A stretch of 64,000 nt of DNA from Sialis fuliginosa (taxonomy: Eukaryota; Arthropoda; Insecta; Megaloptera; Sialidae): positions 30,537,001 to 30,601,000 of the forward strand of contig OY540813.1 of the NCBI GenBank assembly GCA_961205875.1. Direction: 5' to 3'. Below, piece by piece: positions 1-9,982 of this stretch. Position 1 is the first letter of the stretch. Every line of letters begins with the position of its first letter. The position numbers were made by a program, and so were the translations under genes. The notes beneath the pieces are model-generated. The model ran no database searches, was not told the origin of the DNA, and saw nothing but the letters and a program-made list of their open reading frames with translations.

Positions 1-518
1 CTAACTAAAATAAAATAATTAGAAAAAGTTTAAAAAAGTTTTTTATATTTTTAAAATAATTCTCCGAGCTTTATTCGACCAAAATAAACATTTTTTTGTA
101 TCTTGTACTTTTTTGTGGATTATGGTTTTTGAGTTAAAAAATCTTGAAAGTTTAAAATCTCAAATTATTTTGTTACATATCTTGGAAAGCTTAGGGCTTA
201 GGTTGTTAAAAAAAAAGTTTTCAATGAAAGATTCATGTTTTTTCACGGAGAATAAGATTACTAAATAAAAACTATAAGTTTCTATTTAAAAAAATGATGT
301 TAACCTTCAAATATCATATAACAAATAAATATTACTATTCGATTACCCTCTCACAAACAAACATTTTTTTCAAATATGCGATAGTTCTGAGATAATAATC
401 AGTAACACTTTAAATGCCCCACCCTGTATAACTAGCAGAGATCAGGCTAGCATTAAGTTGATATCAAAACTAATGACAGGTTGGATACAAAACCGTGAGC
501 CGTAGTGAGGTAAGGTAT
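1..518. other. Left-edge AT-rich DNA, no gene
   Basis: AT-rich non-coding sequence with long T and A runs. A CACCCTGTATA-type motif near 420-430 looks like the end of a non-autonomous DNA transposon, since ACAGGGTG ends also occur near 10350, but no partner end is visible in the window. No coding signal was seen. Confidence 0.5.
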
Positions 519-635
519 TACACAGAAAAAAATTACTTGGGCCAAGACAATCCTTGTTTTATATTAAGAATATTATGGTTTAGTTATGAATAAAATAAGG
601 ATTTTCTTGGCCCAAGTCAATTTTTTTTCTGTGTA
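519..635. mobile_element. Short foldback MITE, TACACAGAAA ends
   Basis: A 117-bp element that is almost entirely an inverted repeat. The left arm starts TACACAGAAAAAAATT and runs through CTTGGGCCAAGA; the right arm is its reverse complement and ends TTTTTTTTCTGTGTA. It is too short to code. The adjoining hAT element duplicated the last five bases of this foldback in its target site, so the foldback was here first. Its superfamily is not identifiable from the ends alone. Confidence 0.75.
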
Positions 636-638
636 GAC

Positions 639-966
639 CAGCGATTCTCAACCTGTGGGACGCGCTCTCCTAGGGGGGCGTGATAAAAATAAATGGCGCG
701 CGCGAGTATATCGAGAAAAAATATTATTAAAAAATATATTTTATTTACTGAAAGAAAAGCAATAAAATACATTCTGATATAATTCACTTATAAATAGGAT
801 TGTATCAGTACTGCACAATGTATTTAATAATTAACTTATCAATATTAAATTAAAAACAAAATTAATAATTATTAGTGAGTCTTTCAGAGCAAAGTTTTTC
901 GAAAGAAGGTTTAATAAAATTAATATGAAAATTAGGTCGCAAATACTAAAAGGTTGAGAAACGCTG
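639..966. mobile_element. Non-autonomous hAT (Charlie-like) element
   Basis: The ends are CAGCGATTCTCAACC on the left and, as reverse complement, CAGCGTTTCTCAACC on the right, the usual form of hAT-Charlie terminal inverted repeats. The element is flanked by an 8-bp direct repeat, GTGTAGAC at 631-638 and CTGTAGAC at 967-974 (7 of 8 identical), the target duplication length expected for hAT. The 328-bp body is AT-rich and has no transposase remnant, so it is a non-autonomous copy. Confidence 0.85.
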
Positions 967-1680
967 CTGTAGACTCAAAAATAAATTACACGTTCTATTT
1001 TTTTTTTACCAATTTTATTATGTGTATGTTATGAAGATAAATAAATTAAACATTTACTATATTATGCCATAAGTTATCAATAGATAACTGAAAAATGCAG
1101 TGCAAAACGCTTTGCTTGTTAAACATTACACAACGTAAAATATAATAAACCTCTCGCGTGTCTGCATTTAATCATACCTTTCATTGTTCACATGTTCTAG
1201 ATAATTTTCAAAGAAACAACAACATGATTTCATCGTTGTGGGTCTTTGTACATGTTCATGCTAAAACATAAAGACAATATCCTAATATATCATTTATCGT
1301 GTAAGGGATCTATCAAAAATATATCATTCAAAATCGATCACATCTAGTATAGTAAATGTCATTGTAAATAGTATCTATTTAAACATCGTCAGTTCACAGC
1401 TGGGGTTTGGCGTTTATCTGTGGATAAAGAATCACTGAAATTGCTTAAGTTCGTGAAAAAAATTGTATTTGCATTTTAGGTCAGTTGACTGTTGAATATT
1501 GCCAATATTTAATCTTTTAAAGAAATTTTAAAAATCAATGGTTCATATACCGGTGCATTCTAATATATTATAAGATTTGAAAAGTCTAATAACATAAAGA
1601 TGAAAGTATAGTTACGCATTTTGTTCTTATAATACATTTTTTTAAATACAAAAGTATCGTTTTGTCTGGCGATGTTTTTA
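967..1680. other. Unremarkable AT-rich spacer
   Basis: No gene, repeat or clear regulatory cluster was recognised beyond the hAT target duplication at its left edge. Confidence 0.5.
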
Positions 1681-2415
1681 GGTTTCCGTAGAAAACTAGG
1701 AAACCTTATAGTTTCACCATGTCCGTCCTCAAAAATTTTAAGCCGATTATGATGAAATTTGGTATACGGATGAAGACTGATAACACAAAAACAGAAATGA
1801 TAAGATTTAAAAAAAATATTTTTTTTGGACCATAGATTGAAAAGTGAACTCACATTTTTTTTTCACTTACTCCATTGTATGGGGTGTCATTATTTAGGAC
1901 TCTTCAGTCACGATATATTTGCGTTCAAAATCGTGATCAGAGCGTCCCCCCCCCCTTAATTTCTAAACTATCTATTCAAAAAATCTGAAAAAAATTCAGA
2001 ATGTAGCTTTTAATTAGTACTTCCACTGAAAATTATAACAAACACTGTCAAAATTATTTTGGACAGTCTATGGGAGGGGATCCCATAGACTGAAAATAGT
2101 ACTCAATTTTTTTTTCACTTACCCCATTGAGTGGATACCCCACTCAATGGGGTAAGTTAGATAGGTCTCCTAAAATGCAACAAAAAATGTTATATTACCT
2201 TTTGATTTTAACCCTTCAGTCACGATATATTTACATTTAAATGTCGTTATCAGAGCGTCCCCTCCTCTCTAATACTTTCTAAACTATCGATGCAAAAAAT
2301 CTAAAAAAATCCAGAGTGTAGCTCAATGAAAATTATAACGAACACTGTAGCTAAAATAGTTTATAAAAAAAATTGAAATAACTCTTGTTTTTAAATCGTA
2401 ATGACTACGGAAACC
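1681..2415. mobile_element. TA-flanked inverted-repeat element, GGTTTCCGTAG ends
   Basis: Perfect 11-bp terminal inverted repeats GGTTTCCGTAG (1681-1691) and CTACGGAAACC (2405-2415) are flanked on both sides by TA, as expected for Tc1/mariner-type insertion. Inside is an imperfect tandem duplication of roughly 250 bp: the block with a CACTTACTCCATTG motif, TCAGTCACGATATATTT and AGAGCGTCCCC occurs near 1860-2060 and again near 2115-2350. A run of nine or more C at about 1946 lies in the first copy. No transposase is present. Related GGTTCCGT-type repeats are common in insects. Confidence 0.7.
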
Positions 2416-2700
2416 TAACACGCACATAGCCGTTTTATTTTAATATGTATTTCAAACATCGGCATCTATTTTATGTAGGATATGTATGTACAATTGGAAA
2501 TACAGGTACTTCTCTCGAGTTCCTGCGTGGTTTTATGAGAAAAAAGAACCAATTAACTCGTATAAAAATAAATTTGTTTGAATAAATAAATAATATATAT
2601 AAAAAATATATATACGTAGTACCTACTCGTAGAACAGATATAATATTTCTGTAATAATCAGTCAAGAAAACCATTTACTACACTGTCAAAAATTTTTTTA

Positions 2701-3540
2701 GTAATTTTACAAAAATGTGTAGGAAGTTTTTACGCACCACAATTTTCGGAATTATGGAACACAGTTTTGTAAATTTACTATACAATTTATCACAACTCAA
2801 TTTTAAACTATTACAAATCATCTGTCGCAAAATTACTAATTATTTACTAGACTTATGTTTAGTAATATTACTGTACATTATTCGTAATTTTACTAAGCCA
2901 AATGTTTCTAATAATTTTAGTAATTTTACAAAAATGTGTAGGAAGTTTTTACGCACCACAATTTTCGGAATTATGGAACACAGTTTTGTAAATTTACTAT
3001 ACAATTTATCACAACTCAATTTTAAACTATTACAAATCATCTGTCGCAAAATTACTAATCATTTACTAGACTTATGTTTAGTAATATTACTGTACATTAT
3101 TCGTAATTTTACTAAGCCAAATGTTTCTAATAATATTAGTAATTTTACAAAAATTTATTGTAATTATACTAGACAATTTATACCAATTTAGTTTAGAAAA
3201 ATTACAAACTATTTGTTGCAATATTACTAACCTTTATTAAAAAATTGTTTAGTAATATTACAATACAATAGTCGGAATTTTACTAAACAAATTAGATTAA
3301 ATACATTTAGTAATTTTACAACCATATATCGTAATTTTTCAACCCAACTAATACCAATTTAGTTTCGAAAAATTACAAACTATTTGTTGCAGTATTGAAT
3401 TTTTACTACCCAACTTACTTCAAGTCAATTTGAAAAAAATACAAACCGCTCGTTGCAATATTACTATGCATCGGGATATAACTTGCATAGCTTAATTTCA
3501 ATATCAGACTGTAATTTTACTGAAAAAAATTGTTAAATCA
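2701..3540. repeat. Left subterminal tandem array (219-bp period)
   Basis: Two near-identical 219-bp units (starting near 2715 and 2934) are followed by more degenerate copies to about 3540. Every unit is built from the short motif GTAATTTTAC/TTTTACAAA, repeated every few tens of bases in both orientations. In CACTA-type elements such subterminal repeats are transposase binding sites, which is the likely role here. The long reading frame across 2715-3191 merely reflects the duplicated unit. Confidence 0.8.
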
Positions 3541-3722
3541 ATGAATGCTACAACAGCGTATTTTAGTGTTAAATATAAAATATTTATTAAATATTAATTT
3601 ATTAATTATTTAATTAACAATTAAACATATGTCATTAATTATAACAGTGTTATCAATAATTTATATTATGAAAATAATAACATAATTTAATGCTAACACA
3701 AATTTTAAATTTTTTTTTAAGA

Positions 3723-5125
3723 TTATTCTGACGTTTTGATTGCCACATAATTAATTGCCAAATCACGAGTAATGTAGGCACGGAGTATCTTTCCAATATT
3801 CTTGGTTATATCTACTGTCTTGTTTATTTAGCATAACAATTTGTAAATCTAAAAAAAGAAAATTATTATTCATGTCTTATAAACGAATTATATAAAATAG
3901 GGCTTATATAAAAAAATAATAATTTTATTTGTGATTACTTACCAATTTTTTTTTAAAATCAACATCATTTTTAATTTTATCATTAAATTTAATAAAACTT
4001 TCTTCATTTTGTAGTGGAAGAATCATGTCAAATTCACTCTCAGAGTTACTGATTTCGTCACTCAAAATGCTTGTTGAATTATGAAGTTTTTCAATGACAT
4101 TTTCAAGGCTTTGTAATCTGGTTGAATAATTGGTTAATTGACTTCCTAAATTTGACAAACGTTTGCCGATGCTTACAAAACAGCTCGATATGAATTGATG
4201 CAGATCTTCTGTAACAAAAAAAATCACGTTTCCAATACACATTAAAGAAAAAAAAAACGATGTATGTTTTTACCTATTGTCATTGGTTGATTTGCACTGG
4301 TCTCGAGTTTTTCTTCAGCTTTTTTTTTTACAATCCTTTTTGGATTTAATATATTGTTTGGATCTAATCCGTTAGTGTTGTCTTCATCACTGGAAAATTC
4401 CGTTGAAGTTGACTTAATGTCAGTGTCATCAGATGGGTAACAACTTGGGATTGAAATCGATTTAGAATTCAATTTTTTTCTTTTTGTGTGTTGACTTTTA
4501 GGATTAGATGAATCTAACATTAAAAAAAATATATTTGTTGCATATTTATAACAAAAAATTTTACCAAAAAAAATTAAAACTACTTACGAATTTTTATACC
4601 AAGATCGTCTGTCCATTTCAATGCTGCTTGACTAAATTGTTTGTTAATGAGCTCTTTATTCTTTGCAACAAATTTGCGCTTCAGAGCCTTCTTATCAGTA
4701 TCTGCTTTTTTTTTGCAGATTCTTCATTTGCTGTCGAGTATACATATGGTTTTGTTTCTAACTCAACGATTTTATTTTCAGCTTCTTTATAAGTATCTAA
4801 AAAATTGATTAATAATATGTCAAAATATTTTTTTTGCTCATAAAAAATTAATAAAATGTAAAAAAATTAATATTGTGGTAAAGAATTTATTTTAAAATAA
4901 CATATCATTACTTACGAGCACTTCCGCGAATATCCACTAGAAATGTTGGCTATGTAGATTTGGGTGGTTCTAAATTTTTCACCATTTCTTGCAGTTCTTC
5001 GCATACATTTGGATCATCAAGCAGGCCTGGCATATATTTGCAATATACCTTATCAGAATCTTCTTCAAAATGAAGCCATGTATATATAATATAATATAAT
5101 ATAAGACGATATTTATGATCCATGT
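3723..5125 (-). pseudogene. Five-exon cargo gene remnant, coiled-coil, DUF4806-like layout
   Basis: Five minus-strand exons, each bounded by AG acceptors and GT donors, lie at 5125-4916, 4796-4588, 4513-4274, 4208-3943 and 3848-3723; the 5' end upstream of 5125 is not found. Donors are GTAAGT at three introns and GTAAAA at one; intron phases agree (1,1,1,0). The first exon encodes an acidic block with WLHFEEDSDKVYCKYMPGLL; the second has AHTYKEAENKIVELE; the third is Lys/Ser/Asp-rich and probably disordered; the fourth is a heptad-like coiled coil (about LGSQLTNYSTRLQSLENVIE) then LPLQNEESFIKFNDKIKN; the last ends ITRDLAINYVAIKTSE and a stop. This order of coiled coil, LPL..EE segment and C-terminal TK..GKIL..Y motif recalls insect DUF4806 proteins, from memory. 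Three lesions break it: an in-frame TAG at 4950-4952, a one-base frameshift in an A9 run in the 209-nt second exon (about 4705-4715), and an in-frame TAA at 3828-3830. It is not a recognised transposase; function unknown. Confidence 0.65.
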
Positions 5126-5615
5126 CTATAAAAAACAAAACAAAAAGTGGGTATGTGTACTTATGTACACGCGTTAGAAGTTATACTTATTTGTCGTGAA
5201 ATTTTAAAACACTTATCAAAATTTGATTACACATTTCAAATATTAAAATCTTAGTTTTGGAAAAAAATTATTTGAAACAAGAAAATATTTCTTTTGCCTT
5301 AAAATTTTAACTCCAAAAATAAAAATCATTTGTTTAGACAAATGGCTACAGCTTAAAGATGTAAGTAGGTGAAAAAGTTACCTGAATTATAACAGATATA
5401 TATTCAATAAACGTTAAAAACAATTATTGGATTAAACAACAGAATTATAAAAAATCACTTGTAGCAGCATCAATCTTTACACAACAAATTTTTAATAACG
5501 ACTGTTCAAAAATCGTATTATTGCTCATACGCAGTAGCTTAGCATCGTGAGAAAATAAAATGTAACAAAATTTACCCCTTCCGCCAGCGCGTTCACATGA
5601 AACTATGTTCTATAC

Positions 5616-7422
5616 CAGTATTTCTCAAACTTTTTGAATTGAATCACTCATAATTGTGATTAATAGCGAAATTTAATATCAATAATAATTAATAACAAGT
5701 TAATAACTTATCTCGAGTACATCTTTGAACAAAATATTATTTGTATATTTTTCGACATTAACTTAACTAACTAATTGAGTTTACTTAAAATATTTTAAAT
5801 TAAATTTAATGTGATGAGTGAGCGCGGCTTTGTTTTGATGTTGGTCAGTACTGAAAATACCATTTCGTATAATAGGGCGAGCGGATTATAGCTATTTCGA
5901 GCACACTAACCAACCAATCGACGTTCTAGTGGCTAAAAATGATTTTATTAAATTCTTTATATTTTTCTGAGAAAAAACATCTATATACATGATATTTTTT
6001 TATGCGGTCCTTCAATAGGTACACACATTTTTTTGTTTAATAAATCTAAATCTGCATTAAAAAATCTGAAAAAATTATGTAAGCTTCATTGGATTAAAAT
6101 AAACATTTTTTGTCTCATAAACTTTTTTTTTAAAGCTATAGTTTTGAAGATAAAAAATATTTTAACTTTAAAAATAGCGAAAAATTCGTATATTTGTGAA
6201 TTTTTTTCTCGGTAACTAATTGTTCAATCAGAATAAAACATAAACAAAAAGAATCAGCCAACTTTAAACTATAATTAGATTTTTTTTCATTTTGATTATT
6301 ACTGTAATTAAATGTAAAAACTTCATTAGAGCCGAACTCACTCCTTGCGCCGTAAATCGATACCATGGCTGGCTACAATTTTCGTTTAATAATTGAAATA
6401 TTCAAATACTGGGATGAAAGTTTCAATAAAAACACTTTAGAATATTTTTATTGCACATTTATTTGTTACAATTATTTTCTTTATTGTTACACTTATCAAA
6501 ACATCTACAAACTGAACAACATTTTAAATCTAAATCCAAACAAGAGCATGTTTTAGCTGTACAAGGAAATTTTCCGCAACAAGAACAGAAATATTTTTTG
6601 TAGATGTTCTGATAAGTATAATATTATAATAAAGAAAATAATCGTGACAAATAAATGTGCAATAAAAATATTCTAAAGTGTTTTTATTGATGCATTCATC
6701 CCAGTATTTAAATATTTCAATTATTATTAAATGAATGTTGTAGCCAGCCATGGTATCGATTTACGGCGCAAAGAGTGAGTTCGGCTCTAATGAAGTTTTT
6801 ACATTTAATTACAGTAATGATCAAAATGAAAAAAAATATAGTTATAGTTCAAAGTTGGCTGATTCTTTTTGTTTTTGATTTATTTTGATTGAACAATTAG
6901 TTTCCGAGAAAAAAAATCACAAATATACGAATTTTTCGCTATTTTTAAAGTATAAATATTTTTTATCTTCAAAACAATTGATTTTAAAAAAAGTTTATGA
7001 GACAAAAAATGTTCATTTTAATCCAATGAAGCTTACATAATTTTTTCAGATTTTTTAATGCAGATTTAGATTTATTAAACAAAAAAATGTGTGTACCTAT
7101 TGAAGGACCGCATAAAAAAATATCATGTATATAGATGTTTTTTCTCAGAAAAATATAAAGAATTTAATAAAATCATTTTTAGCCACTAGAACGTCGATTG
7201 GTCGGTTATTGTCATTTCTAAGCGAGCTAGACTCGATAATCCGCTCGCCTATAAATAAGTTGGTTGCAAATGGCAAGAGAACTGTCATTGTTAATTCAGC
7301 GAATAGTGGACACTGTTTTCACACCAAGTAAAAAATAATTGTTTGCTTACTAAACTCGGTTTATGTCATCAATTTTTCTGCGACCTTCCTAGGAGTCGCG
7401 ACCCACACTTTGAGAATCACTG
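5616..7422. mobile_element. 1.8-kb hAT-type giant snapback with perfect target duplication
   Basis: The element begins CAGTATTTCTCAAACTTTTT; its other end, reverse complemented, begins CAGTGATTCTCAAAGTGTGG, both hAT-Charlie type. A perfect 8-bp duplication, TTCTATAC, flanks it at 5608-5615 and 7423-7430. Almost the whole interior is a giant inverted repeat: arms of roughly 600 bp (about 5905-6515 and 6596-7205) around a loop of about 80 bp. The arms differ by scattered substitutions and small indels. It inserted into the older CACTG-ended element, on the 5' side of its cargo gene. There is no transposase; only a short cysteine-rich reading frame crosses the loop. Confidence 0.9.
6459..6623 (-). 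pseudogene. Cysteine-rich C-terminal coding fragment in the snapback loop
   Basis: Read on the minus strand, the loop and the adjoining left arm form an open frame of about 54 codons ending in TAA at 6459-6461. Its core is CSCCGKFPCTAKTC followed by SCLDLDLKCCSVCRCFDKC, with 12 cysteines in about 43 residues. The spacing resembles CXC/tesmin-type or other metal-binding cysteine-rich tails seen at the C-termini of some transposon proteins; this is similarity of pattern only. The frame is closed upstream by a stop in the right arm, so it is a captured 3' fragment rather than a gene. The loop is the only part of the element not duplicated by the fold. Confidence 0.45.
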
Positions 7423-7980
7423 TTCTATACTTGTGTCGGCATGTCAAAAGAAACGCAACAATGATTTTTTCTATGCTGGTCGGGACTTGCAAATTCGAAT
7501 AAAATTAAAGGTTGTTTTACACCGGCATATGGAGCATTTATAAAGGTTGTTTTAGGCATTTTGACCAGTTTATATATAATTCATAAATAATAATTAGCAA
7601 AGATTTACTTACTTTCAAATATAAAAAATGTTGATATGCAGATTTGAACATACCCTATTACACTTACAATTAAATTTTATCACTATTTTTTACCACAGTG
7701 AATAATTCGGTTCTTTCACAATTTTTTTTATACACTTGATCGATTCTATGAGGTTTTTTTTATAAAACTAACATATTTCATATTCAGAAACAACATGTAT
7801 ATTAAAACATTTTAATAAAAAAAAAATATTTTTTTATAATCTATACTTCATACTTGCAATTCAAGTATAAATGTTTGCTACTAATTTTACTTAGAACTGC
7901 ATTCAAATTAAATTTTAAATCTGCATAAGTCACAATTTTATAAAAATGCAAAATAAATATACCAAGTTTTATACTTGAAA
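7423..7980. other. Interior of the CACTG element beyond the nested insertion
   Basis: Mostly AT-rich filler. Rejoining across the nested hAT insertion would place 5581-5615 next to 7431-7545, a slightly GC-richer stretch that could be the 5' leader or promoter of the minus-strand cargo gene. No start codon or exon can be fixed here. Confidence 0.4.
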
Positions 7981-9030
7981 CTACACAGCAGAATTAGAAG
8001 ATTACATAAAACTATATGATTGTAAGAGACACTAGTAAAAATATAAACAAATCTAAAGTAATTAAAGTTTTACAATTTTTCAATCACTTTTTGCAATTTG
8101 GATTACGTATTTCAGTTAGTCATTTTTTTGATAACTGTAGTAAGATTAGACTACAAATAGGTATAGAAATTTTACAAAATTTTAGACTTGAAATTACAAA
8201 CAAGAATTGTAAAAATACATAGCGCTCATGACTTGAAAGAAATTTTGTAAAAATGCAAACAGAATTTTCAAAAAAAAAGTAATGATTTGTAAATTTCCTG
8301 TAATTGTAACTGCAAGTTTCGGTTAGTAATTTTACTATTAATCTTGGTAAAATCAAAATCCGAATATGTGTAGAAATTTTACAAAGTTTTAGACTTGAAA
8401 TTACAAATAAGAATTGTAAAAATACATAGCGCTCATGACTTGAATGAATTTTTGTAAAAATGCAAACAGAATTTGAAAAAATAAATAATAATTTGTAAAT
8501 TTCCAATCACTTCTTGAGATTGTAATTGCAAATTTTGGTTAGTAATTTTACAGATAAATGTGGTAAAATTAAATTCCGAATATGTGTAGAAATTTTACAA
8601 AGTTTTAGACTTAAAATTACAAACAAGACTTGTAAAAATACATAGCGCTCATGACTTGAATGAATTTTTGTAAAAATGCAAACAGAATTTGAAAAAATAA
8701 ATAATGATTTGTAAATTTCCAATCACTTCTTGAGATTGTAATTGCAAATTTTGGTTAGTAATTTTACAGATAATTGTGGTAAAATTAAATTCCGAATATG
8801 TATGGAAATTTTACAAAACTTTAGATTTAATTCTACAACTTTGAATGGTAAAATTACAACAAGTTTCTGACGAATACAAAAAATTTGTAAAATTGCAACC
8901 TGCTTAGTACTCTTGTTATTACAAATTGCAATATTACTACGAATGCGTTTGAAAATTCCAATACAATACGAGAGTTTGTAATTTTACAAAGCAACTGCTT
9001 AGTAAAAATGTAGTAAATTTACAAAAATTT
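7980..9030. repeat. Right subterminal tandem array (207- to 216-bp period)
   Basis: About three and a half copies of a 207-216-bp unit; the landmark AGCGCTCATGACTTGAA recurs at 8221, 8428 and 8644. As in the left array, each unit is packed with GTAAAAAT, TTTTACAAA and GTAATTTTAC motifs. The open frames at 8120-8722 are by-products of the repeat. Together with the left array it forms the probable binding platform of an EnSpm/CACTA-like transposase. Confidence 0.8.
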
Positions 9031-9039
9031 TTAACAGTG

Positions 9040-9684
9040 TACAATGCTACAATGATAGTAATTTACAAGAAATTCCATTTAATTATAATTCAGTAATATT
9101 TGGCGTTTGTAATGTAAACAATGCTAAAAGTTAAGTTTATTTAAATATGAATTCAACCTCTGATCTTCGTGTAATTAACATTTAAGGGTAATTATTTCAT
9201 AACACAATTAAAACTGATGTGTCCTGTCACTAATTAGTAAATGCTAAATAAAATTTTGCACGCAAAGTGTGCAAAAAGCTATTTTAATTTGTTTAAAATG
9301 AGATTCATAGTGTATAAGTAACATGTGTTAACGTAATTTTTAATTTCAGTTTTTTTTGACAACTCGAAAACAACTTATTTTCGTCTAGGTGTTTGCATAA
9401 AGTTTACCAACTATTTGTATTTGGAAACAATACAATTATTTACAATTAGAGATTTTTTTATACAGCAAAGAAAATTATTTTTAATTCTTTTTTTTTATTT
9501 TTTTATTTTAATTTTGTCTATCGAACTGTTAGTTCATTTAGACAGCTGTTTTATGTTCTGTTTATTGTTTTTGTTAATTGTTTGATTTTATTTATTTGGT
9601 TATTTTTTTATTTGTTTATTTGTTTGTTTATTTATTTGTTTGTTTATTTATTTATTATTTTTAATTCTTGGTAATAATACTGTA
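9040..9684. other. AT-rich spacer with TTTATTTG-type low complexity
   Basis: Non-coding. 9580-9660 is a degenerate TTTA/TTTG low-complexity tract. No gene or transposon end was seen. Confidence 0.5.
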
Positions 9685-9915
9685 CATGTTACCGGCAATA
9701 TATGAAATCGGACAATGTATAGAATTTCTAGGTATTCTATACATTGCCTAAAATCACCAGGCAATGTATAAAATAAATTTAATTTTATACATTTCCTAGG
9801 CATTGTATAGACTACCTAACTTATAGCCGGCAATATATAAAATGAATTTAATTATATACATTTCCTAGGCATTGTATAGATTACCTAACTTATAGCCGAC
9901 AATATTATGATATAT
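9685..9915. repeat. 69-bp hairpin-forming tandem repeat
   Basis: Units starting GGCAATGTATAAAAT (9760) and GGCAATATATAAAAT (9829) are 69 bp apart and nearly identical through CTTATAGCC; a partial unit lies on the left. Each unit contains both CAATGTATA and its complement TATACATT or TATACATTG, so it can fold into a hairpin. The left edge (CCGGCAATATATGAAATCGG) resembles the same unit end, suggesting a small element amplified in place. Confidence 0.65.
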
Positions 9916-9982
9916 AAACATAAATAGGGTGAACCGACCAATTTTGATCCTGGCACAGATGTTACTTTACTTTACTTCAGAT

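Larger units (their letters stand above)
2681..9039. mobile_element. 6.36-kb CACTG-ended transposon carrying a broken gene
   Basis: The left end CACTGTCAAAAATTTTT (from 2681) and the reverse complement of the right end, CACTGTTAAAAATTTTT (ending 9039), form a terminal inverted repeat that continues into GTAAATTTAC-like sequence. Both ends abut TA, so the target duplication could be TA; a 3-bp duplication does not match. CACTG ends plus long subterminal arrays of a short motif are typical of the EnSpm/CACTA superfamily. The interior holds a five-exon minus-strand gene remnant (3723-5125), AT-rich filler, and a later 1.8-kb hAT-type insertion (5616-7422). Without that insertion the element is about 4.5 kb. 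No transposase is visible, so it is presumably mobilised in trans. Assignment to CACTA is an inference from the ends and architecture. Confidence 0.65.

Noticed and set aside
2715..3191. 158-codon + frame with an internal duplication
   Set aside because: It is the in-frame translation of the 219-bp subterminal repeat (219 is a multiple of three), with no domain; the same array is open in other frames.
6365..6751. Two similar frames starting MAGYN on opposite strands
   Set aside because: They are the same arm sequence seen twice because the element is a palindrome; differences are mostly amino-acid changing, so there is no sign of selection on protein.
8120..8722. Minus-strand frames with repeated peptide blocks
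   Set aside because: Products of the right subterminal tandem array, not a repeat protein.
8010..8840. CRISPR-like array
   Set aside because: Units are ~210 bp direct tandem repeats without unique spacers, inside a eukaryotic transposon.
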